Shown: positions 33,026 through 41,442 of the stretch, one piece after another
How positions within the stretch are numbered: the stretch's first letter is position 1
Layout: each line of letters begins with the position of its first letter
NCBI GenBank assembly: GCA_963713445.1
Contig: CAVQMB010000012.1
Span: forward strand, 1-64,000
Direction: 5' to 3'
Length of the DNA stretch: 64,000 nucleotides
DNA from: CAVQMB01 sp963713445
GTDB taxonomy: Bacteria > Pseudomonadota > Gammaproteobacteria > Competibacterales > Competibacteraceae
Program-made: the position numbers and the translations under genes
Notes under the pieces: model-generated
What the model saw: only the letters and a program-made list of their open reading frames with translations
Database searches by the model: none
What the model was told of the DNA's origin: nothing

Positions 33026-34612
33026 ATGGAAACGCTCTGGATTGGCATTGCCTTCGCTCTGGGCCTGCTGGTGCGCCAGCTGGGCCTGCCGCCTCTGGTC
33101 GGCTACCTGGCCGCCGGCTTCGCTCTCAATGCCATCGGCAGCCACTTCGGGCTGACGATGGCTGCCGGTGCCACGCTGGAGCGTCTGGCGCACGCCGGCG
33201 TGTTGCTGCTGTTGTTCACCGTAGGACTCAAACTACGGCTGCGATCGCTGGTGCGACCGGAAGTCATCGGCGGCGGTCTACTGCATTTCGTGCTCAGCTG
33301 CCTGATACTCGCGCCGCTGCTGCACCTGGTGACTGGACTGGTTTGGTCCACTGCCTGGCTGCTGGTTATCACACTGGCATTTTCCAGCACCGTGGTGGCC
33401 GCCAAAGTTCTGGAGGCCAAGCGCGAACTGCGCGCGTTTCACGGCCGGGTCGCCATCGGCATTCTGATTGTGCAGGATCTGCTGGCTCTGGCCGTGCTCA
33501 GTCTGGCAGGCAACCACAGCCCTTCGCCGCTGGCACTAGGGGTGCTCGCTTTGCCACTGGCGCGACCCATGCTGCATCGGCTGGTGGATATCAGTGGCCA
33601 CGATGAATTGCTGCTATTGCTGGGGCTGTTGTTGGCACTCGGCATCGGCGGCTATGGTTTCACCCAGCTCGGCCTCAGTTCGGAGCTGGGTGCGCTGTTG
33701 CTGGGCGCGCTGCTGGCCGATCACGCCCGGGCCTCAGAGCTAGGGAAAGCGCTATGGGGACTGAAGGAAGTGTTCCTGGTCGGCTTCTTTCTGCAGATTG
33801 GTATGTCCGGGCTACCCGATCTGCACAGCCTGGAACTGGCACTGCTGCTATGCGTGCTGCTACCGTTCAAGGCAGTACTGTTCTTTTTTATTCTGATCCG
33901 CTTTAGACTGCGTGCACGTAGCGCTTTCCTTACCGCCCTGAGTCTGGCGAGTTACAGCGAATTCGGTCTCATTGTGGCAGCCACGGCACTGCCCGCCTGG
34001 CTGGTACCCCTGGCACTGGCCGTGGCCTTGTCGTTTGTGATCACGGCGCCCCTGAACCGGGTCGCTCACATCCTGTTCGAGCGGCTGGCGCCTGTGCTAG
34101 AGCGTTTCGAGCTCGAGCAGCGTCATCCCGACGAACAGCCGGTCTCCCTGGGTCGTGCCAATATTCTGATCATGGGTATGGGTCGCACCGGCACCTCGGC
34201 GTATGATTACCTGCGGAGCCGCGACGAACGACCGGTAGGGCTGGACGCTGACCAGGACCGCGTTCAACGTCACCGCAGCGAGGCCCGGAGGGTATTATAT
34301 GCCGACGCCGAGGACCCGAGTTTCTGGGGCGAGCTGAGACTCGCTGACCTGGAGGCGGTGATGTTATGCATGAATGATCCCGAAGCGAAAGCGTATGCCG
34401 CCCGGCAGCTCCGGCAGCACGGTTTTCACGGCGTGGTCGTGGCGAGCAGTCTGTTCGCTGACGAGGCAGACCGCATCGCTGGCGCCGGAGCCGATCATAC
34501 TTATCTGGCCATGAACGAAGCCGGCGTCGGGCTGGCCGAACACGTCTGGCAGGCTTTGTACGGCGACGCATCGCGGCCCCATGCGAGCGCCGCGGGTGCC
34601 GTCGACAGCTAG
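33026..34612 (+). CDS. CPA2 monovalent cation:proton antiporter (KefB/YbaL type)
   Basis: A 528-residue protein. Residues 1-370 are the 12-13 helix exchanger, with RQLGLPPLVGYLAAGFALNA, HAGVLLLLFTVGLKLRLRSL, ITLAFSSTVVAAKVLEAKRE, GRVAIGILIVQDLLALAVLS (ion-binding QD) and ELGALLLGALLADHARASEL. Residues 380-500 are a TrkA-N/RCK domain (NILIMGMGRTGTSAYDYLRS, VGLDADQDRVQRHRSEARRV) that would bind nucleotide and control the pore. It exchanges K+ or Na+ for protons. The glycosyltransferase gene follows after 11 bases, so they may share a transcript. Confidence 0.9.
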   Translation: METLWIGIAFALGLLVRQLGLPPLVGYLAAGFALNAIGSHFGLTMAAGATLERLAHAGVLLLLFTVGLKLRLRSLVRPEVIGGGLLHFVLSCLILAPLLHLVTGLVWSTAWLLVITLAFSSTVVAAKVLEAKRELRAFHGRVAIGILIVQDLLALAVLSLAGNHSPSPLALGVLALPLARPMLHRLVDISGHDELLLLLGLLLALGIGGYGFTQLGLSSELGALLLGALLADHARASELGKALWGLKEVFLVGFFLQIGMSGLPDLHSLELALLLCVLLPFKAVLFFFILIRFRLRARSAFLTALSLASYSEFGLIVAATALPAWLVPLALAVALSFVITAPLNRVAHILFERLAPVLERFELEQRHPDEQPVSLGRANILIMGMGRTGTSAYDYLRSRDERPVGLDADQDRVQRHRSEARRVLYADAEDPSFWGELRLADLEAVMLCMNDPEAKAYAARQLRQHGFHGVVVASSLFADEADRIAGAGADHTYLAMNEAGVGLAEHVWQALYGDASRPHASAAGAVDS

Positions 34613-34623
34613 CATTAAGGATT

Positions 34624-35367
34624 TTGGGATTGTCCGAATTTCAATTGTCAAGCAACCTCCGATCGGGGCGCCCGCGTGTTGCCGTTTTAATTCCAGCCCG
34701 CGATGAAGAGGCGAGTGTGGCCGATGTGGTAACAGCCGCGCGCGCACGCAGTGTAGCGGAAGTGGTAGTAATCGACGACGCCAGTATGGACGCCACCGCG
34801 ACTCGCGCCCGTGCAGCGGGTGCCACGGTCTTGTCTTTGGCCATCCCGTTAGGCGCCTGGGGCGCTCTGCAGGCCGGGCTGCGCTATGCTGCCAGTCGCG
34901 GCTATCAGCATGTAATTACTATGGATGCCGACGGCCAGCATCCTGCTGAGGCAATCGACACCTTGCTTGCACCGCTTGTCGCCGGCACTGCCGATGTGGT
35001 GATCGGTGCCCACCCGGCCCGGGCGAGTCGGGCACGCCGCTTCGCTTGGCACTGGTTTCGGCTGCTAACGCGGTTCAGCATCGAAGACATCACGTCCGGG
35101 TTTCGGGCCTACAACAACCGCGCCATTCATTTGCTGGCTGGCCCCGAGGCCAGTCTGCTCGATTATCAGGATGTGGGGGTCCTGTTGATTCTGAGCCGTG
35201 GTGGCATCGTGATCCATGAAATACCCGTCGTCATGGCACTTCGACGAAACGGCAAATCCCGGGTGTTCAGTTCCTGGCTGATGGTGGTGCGCTATATGCT
35301 ACAAACCAGTGTGCTGTGCCTGGCGCGCATCGGCCGCAATATGCCGTCAGCCGGGCCAGCAGGATGA
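34624..35367 (+). CDS. Family 2 glycosyltransferase (dolichyl/polyprenyl-phosphate type)
   Basis: A 247-residue GT-A protein. VAVLIPARDEEASVADVVTA, EVVVIDDASMDATATRARAA and VITMDADGQHPAEAIDTLLA carry the nucleotide-sugar and metal sites (DDAS and DADG), and FSIEDITSGFRAYNNRAIHL is the acceptor loop found in polyprenyl-phosphate mannose/glucose synthases. The start is a TTG at 34624. Its stop overlaps the next gene as ATGA (35364-35367). Together with the DUF2304 protein it may build a lipid-linked sugar donor. Confidence 0.85.
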   Translation: MGLSEFQLSSNLRSGRPRVAVLIPARDEEASVADVVTAARARSVAEVVVIDDASMDATATRARAAGATVLSLAIPLGAWGALQAGLRYAASRGYQHVITMDADGQHPAEAIDTLLAPLVAGTADVVIGAHPARASRARRFAWHWFRLLTRFSIEDITSGFRAYNNRAIHLLAGPEASLLDYQDVGVLLILSRGGIVIHEIPVVMALRRNGKSRVFSSWLMVVRYMLQTSVLCLARIGRNMPSAGPAG

Positions 35368-35750
35368 TCGGCTATCAGCTGACTTCAACGGCTATCGGTG
35401 TGGTGATCGCCGGTGTAATCCTGTATATGCTGCGCCGGGACCACATCCATGGATCCCAGGCAGCGAGCTGGTTAGTGGTCGCGGCTGGGGTAGTCATATT
35501 AGGTGTCTTCCCCTGGGTGACCAATATCCTGGGCCCGCTCCTGCAGATCGCCTATCCGCCTATTGTTGCGGTCCTGCTTGGCATGGCCGTATTGCTGATC
35601 AAAGTGCTTAGCATGGATGTCGAGCATGCCCGCCAGGAGCGCCGGGTGCGGCGTCTGACCCAACGCATGGCGATTCTCGAGAGCCGCCTGGAGGATCTGG
35701 AGAATGGCGGCCAGGGTTGTGCATCCGAGCAGCGGAATTCGAAGGACTGA
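35364..35750 (+). CDS. DUF2304 family membrane protein
   Basis: A 128-residue protein: three membrane helices (IGYQLTSTAIGVVIAGVILY, AASWLVVAAGVVILGVFPWV, IAYPPIVAVLLGMAVLLIKV) and a basic, coiled-coil tail (ARQERRVRRLTQRMAILESR). DUF2304 proteins accompany GT2 enzymes of the kind encoded just upstream. The ATG overlaps the preceding stop (ATGA) and its own stop overlaps the next start (TGATG), so three genes are translationally coupled. Function is not established; an accessory or flippase-like role for the lipid-linked sugar is inferred. Confidence 0.85.
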   Translation: MIGYQLTSTAIGVVIAGVILYMLRRDHIHGSQAASWLVVAAGVVILGVFPWVTNILGPLLQIAYPPIVAVLLGMAVLLIKVLSMDVEHARQERRVRRLTQRMAILESRLEDLENGGQGCASEQRNSKD

Positions 35751-36955
35751 TGCGGGTCCTGCATATCGGCAAATTCTTCCCGCCGTATGCTGGCGGCATT
35801 GAGCAGTTTCTCGCCGACCTGCTGCCGACCCTCCGCGACGAAAATATCACGACGGCAGCGCTGGTTCACGGTCATGGCACCCACAACGGCACCCGGGAAC
35901 ACCACCGCGGCTGCCCTATTTATCGTGCGCCGAGTTTCGGGCGCCTGTGCTATGCGCCGTTGAGCCCGACGTTCCCATTATGGCTGCAGCGCGCGATAAG
36001 TGATTTTCAGCCGCAATTATTGCACCTGCACATGCCCAATACATCCGCATTCTGGGCATTGCTCTCGCCTGCTGCCAAGAGCATACCCTGGCTGATACAT
36101 TGGCATGCTGATGTGGTCAGCAATCCCCTTGACCGACGCCTGCGAACAATTTACCCGCTCTACCGACCATTCGAACAGAAACTGTTGGCAATGAGCAGCT
36201 CAATAGTGGTGACATCATCGAACTACCTCGATGCCAGCGACGCTCTCGTGACCTGGCGGCAGCGCTGCCGGGTCATACCGCTGGGACTGGATCCGCAGCG
36301 GCTGATCAAACCGACCGCCAACGACATCCGGCAGGCCGCGGCGCTCTGGCCAGGATCTGGTTGTCGCGTACTGGCCATCGGCCGACTGACATATTACAAA
36401 GGCTTCGAGGTACTCCTGCGGGCTCTCGCCGAGCGACCAGAACTACAACTGGTTATTGTCGGCAGCGGCGAGAGGCACGGTCGCCTCAAAGCGCTGATAT
36501 CCGAACTGGGAATACAGCAACGGGTACGGCTGGCAGGTTATCAAACCGATGGGGTACGCAACGCGCTGCTGGCTGAATGCGATATGTTCTGTCTGCCATC
36601 CCTGGAGCGCACCGAGGCCTTTGGTGTGGTCCTGCTTGAGGCTATGGCCTATGCCAAACCTATCGTGGCCAGCGATATCGCCGGATCAGGGGTCGGCTGG
36701 GTAGTGCGCGAGAGCGGCGCGGGCCTGCTCATGCCGCCCGCCGACAGCGATGCCCTCGGCAATGCACTGGCGGCCTTGGCCAGCGACAGTGCGAGGCGCG
36801 CGGTGTTGGGCACCAGTGGGCGCCAGGCATTGCAGCACCGCTTTGCTATTGGTCCGGTCGCGAGACAGCTTGCAATGCTTTATCGGACGCTGGGCGGAGC
36901 AACAAGACGACCAGGAAAGCCACCACCGGTGCGAGATGCAGAAAAAGCCGGTTGA
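35750..36955 (+). CDS. Family 4 glycosyltransferase (GT-B)
   Basis: A 401-residue retaining glycosyltransferase. N-domain: LHIGKFFPPYAGGIEQFLAD, with the glycine-rich loop for the acceptor site; C-domain: VLAIGRLTYYKGFEVLLRAL (GT4 core), LVIVGSGERHGRLKALIS, and the EX7E motif in PSLERTEAFGVVLLEAMAYA, followed by KPIVASDIAGSGVGWVVRES. The start at 35750 overlaps the DUF2304 stop. The C-terminal 110 bases overlap the 3' end of the convergent membrane protein gene, though both tails look native. Confidence 0.9.
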   Translation: MRVLHIGKFFPPYAGGIEQFLADLLPTLRDENITTAALVHGHGTHNGTREHHRGCPIYRAPSFGRLCYAPLSPTFPLWLQRAISDFQPQLLHLHMPNTSAFWALLSPAAKSIPWLIHWHADVVSNPLDRRLRTIYPLYRPFEQKLLAMSSSIVVTSSNYLDASDALVTWRQRCRVIPLGLDPQRLIKPTANDIRQAAALWPGSGCRVLAIGRLTYYKGFEVLLRALAERPELQLVIVGSGERHGRLKALISELGIQQRVRLAGYQTDGVRNALLAECDMFCLPSLERTEAFGVVLLEAMAYAKPIVASDIAGSGVGWVVRESGAGLLMPPADSDALGNALAALASDSARRAVLGTSGRQALQHRFAIGPVARQLAMLYRTLGGATRRPGKPPPVRDAEKAG

Positions 36956-38237
36956 CACTGGTGCCATTCTCCGCCCACTGGGCCGCATTGGTATAGAAAA
37001 ACAGGACATAAAGCATGCCCAGACCCATGATCACCAGCAGCACATTGGCCGCGACCTGACGCTCGCGCGCAATCCTGGGGACAGCCAGCAGCAACAGCAC
37101 CGGGACCAGATACCAAAACAAATGCCAGCTTCCCTGTAGCAGCAGGTTGTCGGCCAAAGCGGTCCAAACATCCGTATAGCGAAATTCATAATGGCCCACA
37201 TACGGCAACTGCACTTGCTCAGGCGTGATCGCCATACTGCCCCAGTTCAGACCGCCATGCAGATACCACGCTACACCTGCGGCGAGGCCAGCAACCAGCG
37301 CAACAACCGACCAACGTCCAGGAAGCTTCAACAGCAGCAGCGGCACCAGCAATACGGCCCAGACCGCCCCCTCCAGCTTGATGAGCGGGCAGGCAAGAGC
37401 TAACAGCAAGGCCAGAATGAACTGCCAGCGTCCGCCCCCACCCAGCCATTGCAGCAGCGCCATGGCCGCCATGCCGTAGCACGCCATCAACCAAAGGTCT
37501 GCGTAGCCAGCCAAAGCCACGTGAGTATCCAGCAGCGGCAGGGTCAGCAGCAAAAACACGCCGAGCAGAGCGCCCAGCGGATTGGCACCGGCATGCCGCG
37601 CCTGGCCGTAGAAGCCGAAACCGAATGCCAGGGCACAGCCCAGCCACGGAAGGTTGGCGGCTGCGGCCCACCAGTGACCCCAAACCAGCGCCGCCCAGGC
37701 CTGGATCAGCGATACTGTCCATGGATAATTCCAGGCCGCAATCGTGTACGTATGGGCATGGGTCGAGGCCTGCAACCACTGCTGTGGCGACACGAACGGT
37801 ACCAGTCGGCCAAGATCGCTCCAGATTCGGGCTCGCAGCCCCCACGTCGTCCAGGCATCCCACGGCGTCAGGGGTCTGAGCCACAACTCGCTTGCAAGGT
37901 CGGCAAAACGGACCAACAACAATACCACCAGCAGTGCGCCGGCCAAGCGCTGCCAACCGTCGGAAGCCGTGCGGCGCGGTAGCGCCGCAACAGGTCGGCG
38001 ACTGCGCATGACCAGCAGGCCCAATCCCGACAGCACAGCTACCGCCACCGCGAGAAGCGCGCCATTGAGCGGCACGCCAAACCAGCCCCAGGCGCGGACT
38101 ACGCCGGTCATCGCCAACATGCCCAGCAGATAACCGTAACCGAGCCACAACGGCATATTACGGCGCAACGGCCATAGCCAGCACAGCCCCAGCAGCCAGG
38201 GTAGCAACACTATGAGACCCAATCGCACTCCGCTCAC
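36846..38237 (-). CDS. Multi-pass GT-C-like membrane protein
   Basis: A 463-residue protein with about 11-12 hydrophobic helices (LGLIVLLPWLLGLCWLWPLR at the N-terminus; LFLHLAPVVAFLVVLLLRPA at the end) and conserved-looking extracytoplasmic loops: PLTPWDAWTTWGLRARIWSD, HTYTIAAWNYPWTVSLIQAW and PLIKLEGAVWAVLLVPLLLL. This resembles GT-C/ArnT-type polyprenyl-sugar transferases, where a WDAW/YP motif near the first loop is usual. The start is a GTG that overlaps the upstream stop (GTGA). It is probably part of a cell-surface sugar system with the convergent GT genes. Confidence 0.7.
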   Translation of the reverse strand: MSGVRLGLIVLLPWLLGLCWLWPLRRNMPLWLGYGYLLGMLAMTGVVRAWGWFGVPLNGALLAVAVAVLSGLGLLVMRSRRPVAALPRRTASDGWQRLAGALLVVLLLVRFADLASELWLRPLTPWDAWTTWGLRARIWSDLGRLVPFVSPQQWLQASTHAHTYTIAAWNYPWTVSLIQAWAALVWGHWWAAAANLPWLGCALAFGFGFYGQARHAGANPLGALLGVFLLLTLPLLDTHVALAGYADLWLMACYGMAAMALLQWLGGGGRWQFILALLLALACPLIKLEGAVWAVLLVPLLLLKLPGRWSVVALVAGLAAGVAWYLHGGLNWGSMAITPEQVQLPYVGHYEFRYTDVWTALADNLLLQGSWHLFWYLVPVLLLLAVPRIARERQVAANVLLVIMGLGMLYVLFFYTNAAQWAENGTSVNRLFLHLAPVVAFLVVLLLRPASDKALQAVSRPDQ

Positions 38238-39169
38238 TGTGACTTCTCGATCTGCAGCAGCAAGCCCTCTTTGCCCGCCGTGACCAGTTTCACCGCAAGC
38301 CGGTGGTGACCCCACAATATTGTCTCGTGGCCCGGCGTACGGCGGAATTGGACACCTTTCACAGGCACCAGCACCAGCAGATAATCGCCCGGCCGGGTCA
38401 GCCTCGAAGGAGGCGGTTCTCGCAGGAATTTATAGACATTGTATGGCGCCAGATAATAACGGGCACGACCGGCTGCGTACCCCCCCGGATCACTGCTTAG
38501 CAGGAACACGCGCACCGGCCGCCTCGGCAGTCGCTGTTCCGCCTCGTGGACAAATGAGTACAGCTCGCCATCATAATGCCGCAGCTTTTCAGATCGGGTC
38601 TTTCCAGCCATGCTAGCGACGGTTTGCTCAAGCTGCTGTACCAGATTCCACTGCCACCGCATGTCAAGAAGCAACCATCCGCCCATGAACAGCAGCATGA
38701 ACGGCATCAGCTGGCGGCGTCCCCGTCGCAGGCCGCCCACCGCCACATAAACCAGGACGCTCAGCATTACCCAAAGCGCCGCTACCGGCGCCGGCCCGAG
38801 CAATTCGCCGGCGCCGCCCATGATGAGATGTTCCGAATAACCATGCCAGGGCTCAAACACGGTCCACTGGTGCCACAGTAAACCCAGCAGATGGGCGGGT
38901 TCCGGCAGCTTCGGGCGCAGCACCAGATCACGAACGGTCAAAGGGGATGACAACGGCGCCCGCACAATCAAACCAACGCCGGTAACGATACCCTTCCATC
39001 CGGCGTTTACCGCCAGATCCTGACACGCGCGGCCCGTGGCCTTCAACGGCAGCAGGTGCGGCTGCTGGAGCTGGTCCAACCATAGCAGCTCCATGCGCGT
39101 GGATTTAGTCACGCCCGCAATATTCCAGCAGAGCTGCGTCAACCGGGCCGCCTGCAATGGCGACCCCAT
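38234..39169 (-). CDS. Membrane protein of unknown function, downstream part of a broken gene
   Basis: A 311-residue frame with soluble segments (LLWLDQLQQPHLLPLKATGR, AVNAGWKGIVTGVGLIVRAP), two membrane helices (PVAALWVMLSVLVYVAVGGL, LMPFMLLFMGGWLLLDMRWQ) and a C-terminal domain (YSFVHEAEQRLPRRPVRVFL, PGDYLLVLVPVKGVQFRRTP). No family is recognised. Upstream of 39169 the same frame reads FAQVSGP before MGSPLQ, and a separate frame just above (to 39398) provides an N-terminal anchor. A one-base slip near 39190 would join both into a single 386-residue protein. It precedes and overlaps the GT-C-like gene, suggesting joint function. Confidence 0.6.
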   Translation of the reverse strand: MGSPLQAARLTQLCWNIAGVTKSTRMELLWLDQLQQPHLLPLKATGRACQDLAVNAGWKGIVTGVGLIVRAPLSSPLTVRDLVLRPKLPEPAHLLGLLWHQWTVFEPWHGYSEHLIMGGAGELLGPAPVAALWVMLSVLVYVAVGGLRRGRRQLMPFMLLFMGGWLLLDMRWQWNLVQQLEQTVASMAGKTRSEKLRHYDGELYSFVHEAEQRLPRRPVRVFLLSSDPGGYAAGRARYYLAPYNVYKFLREPPPSRLTRPGDYLLVLVPVKGVQFRRTPGHETILWGHHRLAVKLVTAGKEGLLLQIEKSQ

Positions 39170-39176
39170 GGGACCA

Positions 39177-39398
39177 CTAACCTGGGCGAACCCAGCGCGG
39201 GTCAGCGTCCTTCACGACAATGCCGGCGGCCGTTGTGTCCCCTTTGCCAAGCACCAGCCGCAACTGTCGGACACCGTAATGAATCCGTTCATTGTGCCCG
39301 TACTGCGCCAAGCCGAGGTAATAGCCCAGTAGCACCGCCACGGTCAACACACCGCCCAACAGCAGCGCCAGGCAGCAACGCAACACGTACCAGGACAT
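39177..39398 (-). CDS. N-terminal anchor segment, upstream part of the same broken gene
   Basis: 73 residues from the ATG at 39398: one membrane helix (LRCCLALLLGGVLTVAVLLG) followed by LAQYGHNERIHYGVRQLRLV and AGIVVKDADPRWVRPG, ending at a TAG eight bases before the next frame's ATG. The helix plus short periplasmic segment has no obvious role alone and reads smoothly into the downstream frame if one base is added or removed, so it is most likely the N-terminus of that protein. Confidence 0.5.
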   Translation of the reverse strand: MSWYVLRCCLALLLGGVLTVAVLLGYYLGLAQYGHNERIHYGVRQLRLVLGKGDTTAAGIVVKDADPRWVRPG

Positions 39399-39570
39399 GG
39401 CTGGGTTCAACCGTAGGGTGACAATTCCCGACTGCATCAAAAACAGTAACTAAATCGAAGCGGGGAGGGCCGGATCATAACGGTTTGGCACCGGATAAGC
39501 CAGTTGTTGCCCGGTTCCGCCGGGCAACATTGCACCGGGCTGATGACTGACTCGACAGCACCCAAGCGTA

Positions 39571-40137
39571 TCAGCTTGTCTCAAGCAATCGCTGCAAGTC
39601 GGCACCGATTCCAGCGGCGCCGTCATCGTACTGCATCAGCAGTCGGACTTTGCCATCGCGATCAAAGGCGAAGATGGCGCTGCTGTGGGAGACCGAGTAA
39701 TTGCCATCCGCATCGGGCTCGCCATAGCCGTAGGTCACCCGATACCGCTTGGTAAGCGTTCGCAGCGCCTCCTGAGTGCCCGTCAGACCGGTGAACTGGG
39801 GACCAAAGGCATGGGCATACTGTGCCAGTCGCGCCGGTGTGTCACGGCGGGGATCGACGCTGACGAACAACACCTGCAGGTGTTGCCGGGCCGGCGGATC
39901 CAGCCGGCCGATGGCCGCCGACAACCGACCCAGTGTCAACGGGCACACGTCAGGGCAATAGGTATAACCGAAATACAGCAGCGTCACCCTGTCATGATGG
40001 AGATAATCCGCTGCCGTGACCACTCTGCCCTGATCATTGGTCAGACTGAACTGCAGCGGCGGCAGCAGACCGCTGACATCCTTGGAATGCCACGGCTGTT
40101 GCTTGCTGCAGCCGGCCAACAGCCACAACGCCAGCAC
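39571..40137 (-). CDS. SCO1/SenC family copper chaperone lipoprotein
   Basis: A 188-residue lipoprotein (LALWLLAGC lipobox near the N-terminus) with a thioredoxin fold. The copper-binding motif is YCPDVCPLT (about residues 60-68) and the third ligand is the His in SVSHSSAIF (about 150). VSVDPRRDTPARLAQYAHAF and VTYGYGEPDADGNYSVSHSS are typical SCO landmarks. It supplies copper to the CuA site of cytochrome oxidase or acts as a thiol reductase. It follows ctaG on the same strand (71-base gap). The start is a GTG at 40137; an upstream start is possible. Confidence 0.9.
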   Translation of the reverse strand: MLALWLLAGCSKQQPWHSKDVSGLLPPLQFSLTNDQGRVVTAADYLHHDRVTLLYFGYTYCPDVCPLTLGRLSAAIGRLDPPARQHLQVLFVSVDPRRDTPARLAQYAHAFGPQFTGLTGTQEALRTLTKRYRVTYGYGEPDADGNYSVSHSSAIFAFDRDGKVRLLMQYDDGAAGIGADLQRLLETS

Positions 40138-40208
40138 CCGCGGCGCTGGTGACCGTCAACGCTGTCCAATTTCGGTTCATGGCCGATCGGGTCATCATCT
40201 CTAGCGCA

Positions 40209-41063
40209 TTATGCCGAAGTCGCCTGGACGCCGGCGGGCTCGGGCTCGCTGCGGCGCAACAAAGTCAACACCACGACCATCCCCAGCGCACTCATCATGG
40301 CCGCCGGAATCCAGGTAATCAGCCCGCCCAGGCGCTGATCGAGTTCAATCGAGAGCGGCCAGGGCCGGCCGCACACAGCGTATATGGAATACAGTTCGCT
40401 ATGGCTCAAGGCAATGTAGGCCCCCAGCACCACCTGCGGCGGCATCACCGCACCGAGTATCATGATCCGCCGGCCCAGCCCCAGCAGACCACCCTGTGCC
40501 GGCCAGCGTGGCTCCAGTACCAGCCACCAGAACAGGATGCCGTCCAGTAGCATGCTCCAGTTCATCATGTGGTAGAGCGTCAAGTTCAGCATCGCGCTGA
40601 AATGAATGTCCGGCAGCAGCCAGAAGTAGATCAGCCCGACAAACAGCGTGGGCGCTACCAGCGGATGCTGCAGCCAGCGATAGCTGCGGCGCACCAGCGG
40701 TAGCTGGAAGAAACGGCCCAGCCGGCTTCGCGGCGATCCTGGCAAGCCCAGCGCCAACACCGGCCAGGGGGCGCTGAGGGCGATCAGAAATGGCGCCAGA
40801 TGGTGCAGCACCAGATGCTGTAACCGGTGCATGAAGAACAGATATTGAGCAAAATAATCGAACCGCGTGTGCATGACCGTGTAAGCCAGTACCACGCCAC
40901 TGACAAAACCCAACGCCCGCGCACGACTCACCGGCCGACCGGTGCGATACGCGCGGAGCAGGCCACGCGCGTAGACCAGCAGCACCAGCACGGCACTGGT
41001 CACTGCCAGTGGCGAGGCGATCCACGGTACGAAGAACCTCGCGAGATCGGTAACGGTGATCAC
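40209..41063 (-). CDS. CtaG-type (caa3) cytochrome oxidase assembly membrane protein
   Basis: A 284-residue seven-helix protein of the caa3_CtaG family: FVSGVVLAYTVMHTRFDYFA, then FFMHRLQHLVLHHLAPFLIA (the conserved His-rich helix HxxQHxxL), HPLVAPTLFVGLIYFWLLPD, HMMNWSMLLDGILFWWLVLE and ILGAVMPPQVVLGAYIALSH. The many conserved histidines could bind copper or haem. This is not the same as the small CtaG/Cox11 copper chaperone. Oxidase subunit genes are absent from the window. It is flanked by SCO1 and the 50-residue membrane protein. Confidence 0.9.
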   Translation of the reverse strand: MITVTDLARFFVPWIASPLAVTSAVLVLLVYARGLLRAYRTGRPVSRARALGFVSGVVLAYTVMHTRFDYFAQYLFFMHRLQHLVLHHLAPFLIALSAPWPVLALGLPGSPRSRLGRFFQLPLVRRSYRWLQHPLVAPTLFVGLIYFWLLPDIHFSAMLNLTLYHMMNWSMLLDGILFWWLVLEPRWPAQGGLLGLGRRIMILGAVMPPQVVLGAYIALSHSELYSIYAVCGRPWPLSIELDQRLGGLITWIPAAMMSALGMVVVLTLLRRSEPEPAGVQATSA

Positions 41064-41118
41064 GGGCTGTCGCCGGCGACCGGCGGTAAAAACATCGCCG
41101 CCGGTTCCTCATCTGCCC

Positions 41119-41271
41119 TCAGTGCCGAAGTAGCAGGTTCAGAAAAAACGCCACGTAGAAGCCGGCGGCGACCAGCGCTGTGATCAACACCGTCCACCAT
41201 ACGCGGCGGCGGCGCTTGGGATCGAGCTGTGGGGGTTGATCCTTATATTGACCTGAGTAACGGTTAGCCAT
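41119..41271 (-). CDS. 50-residue single-helix membrane protein
   Basis: An ATG at 41271 opens a 50-codon frame: a polar N-terminus (ANRYSGQYKDQPPQLDPKRR), a run of basic residues, one helix (VWWTVLITALVAAGFYVAFF) and a short end. It lies between the cytochrome c gene and ctaG on the same strand. The pattern fits the small assembly proteins often found with ctaG or cox11 genes, basic inside and one membrane span, but no name is certain. There is no obvious ribosome site; the ATG follows ATCATGG after a short gap. Confidence 0.5.
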   Translation of the reverse strand: MANRYSGQYKDQPPQLDPKRRRRVWWTVLITALVAAGFYVAFFLNLLLRH

Positions 41272-41442
41272 GATAGGGCGACATCGTCATCGTTCGAGGG
41301 CCATCCAAGCAGCTTTCGCCCGAGCGAAAGCTGAACGCTAATTGCGTAGTATAGCGCGCCTTAGACGAGTTCGTGAATGGTCGTCCCTCCACCGGCAACT
41401 GACCAGGCTGGCGCAGTATCGGCAGCGGCCGGGCGATACCGA

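Noticed and set aside
32332..33048. 238-residue minus-strand frame after recG
   Set aside because: Mostly antisense to recG with no family features.
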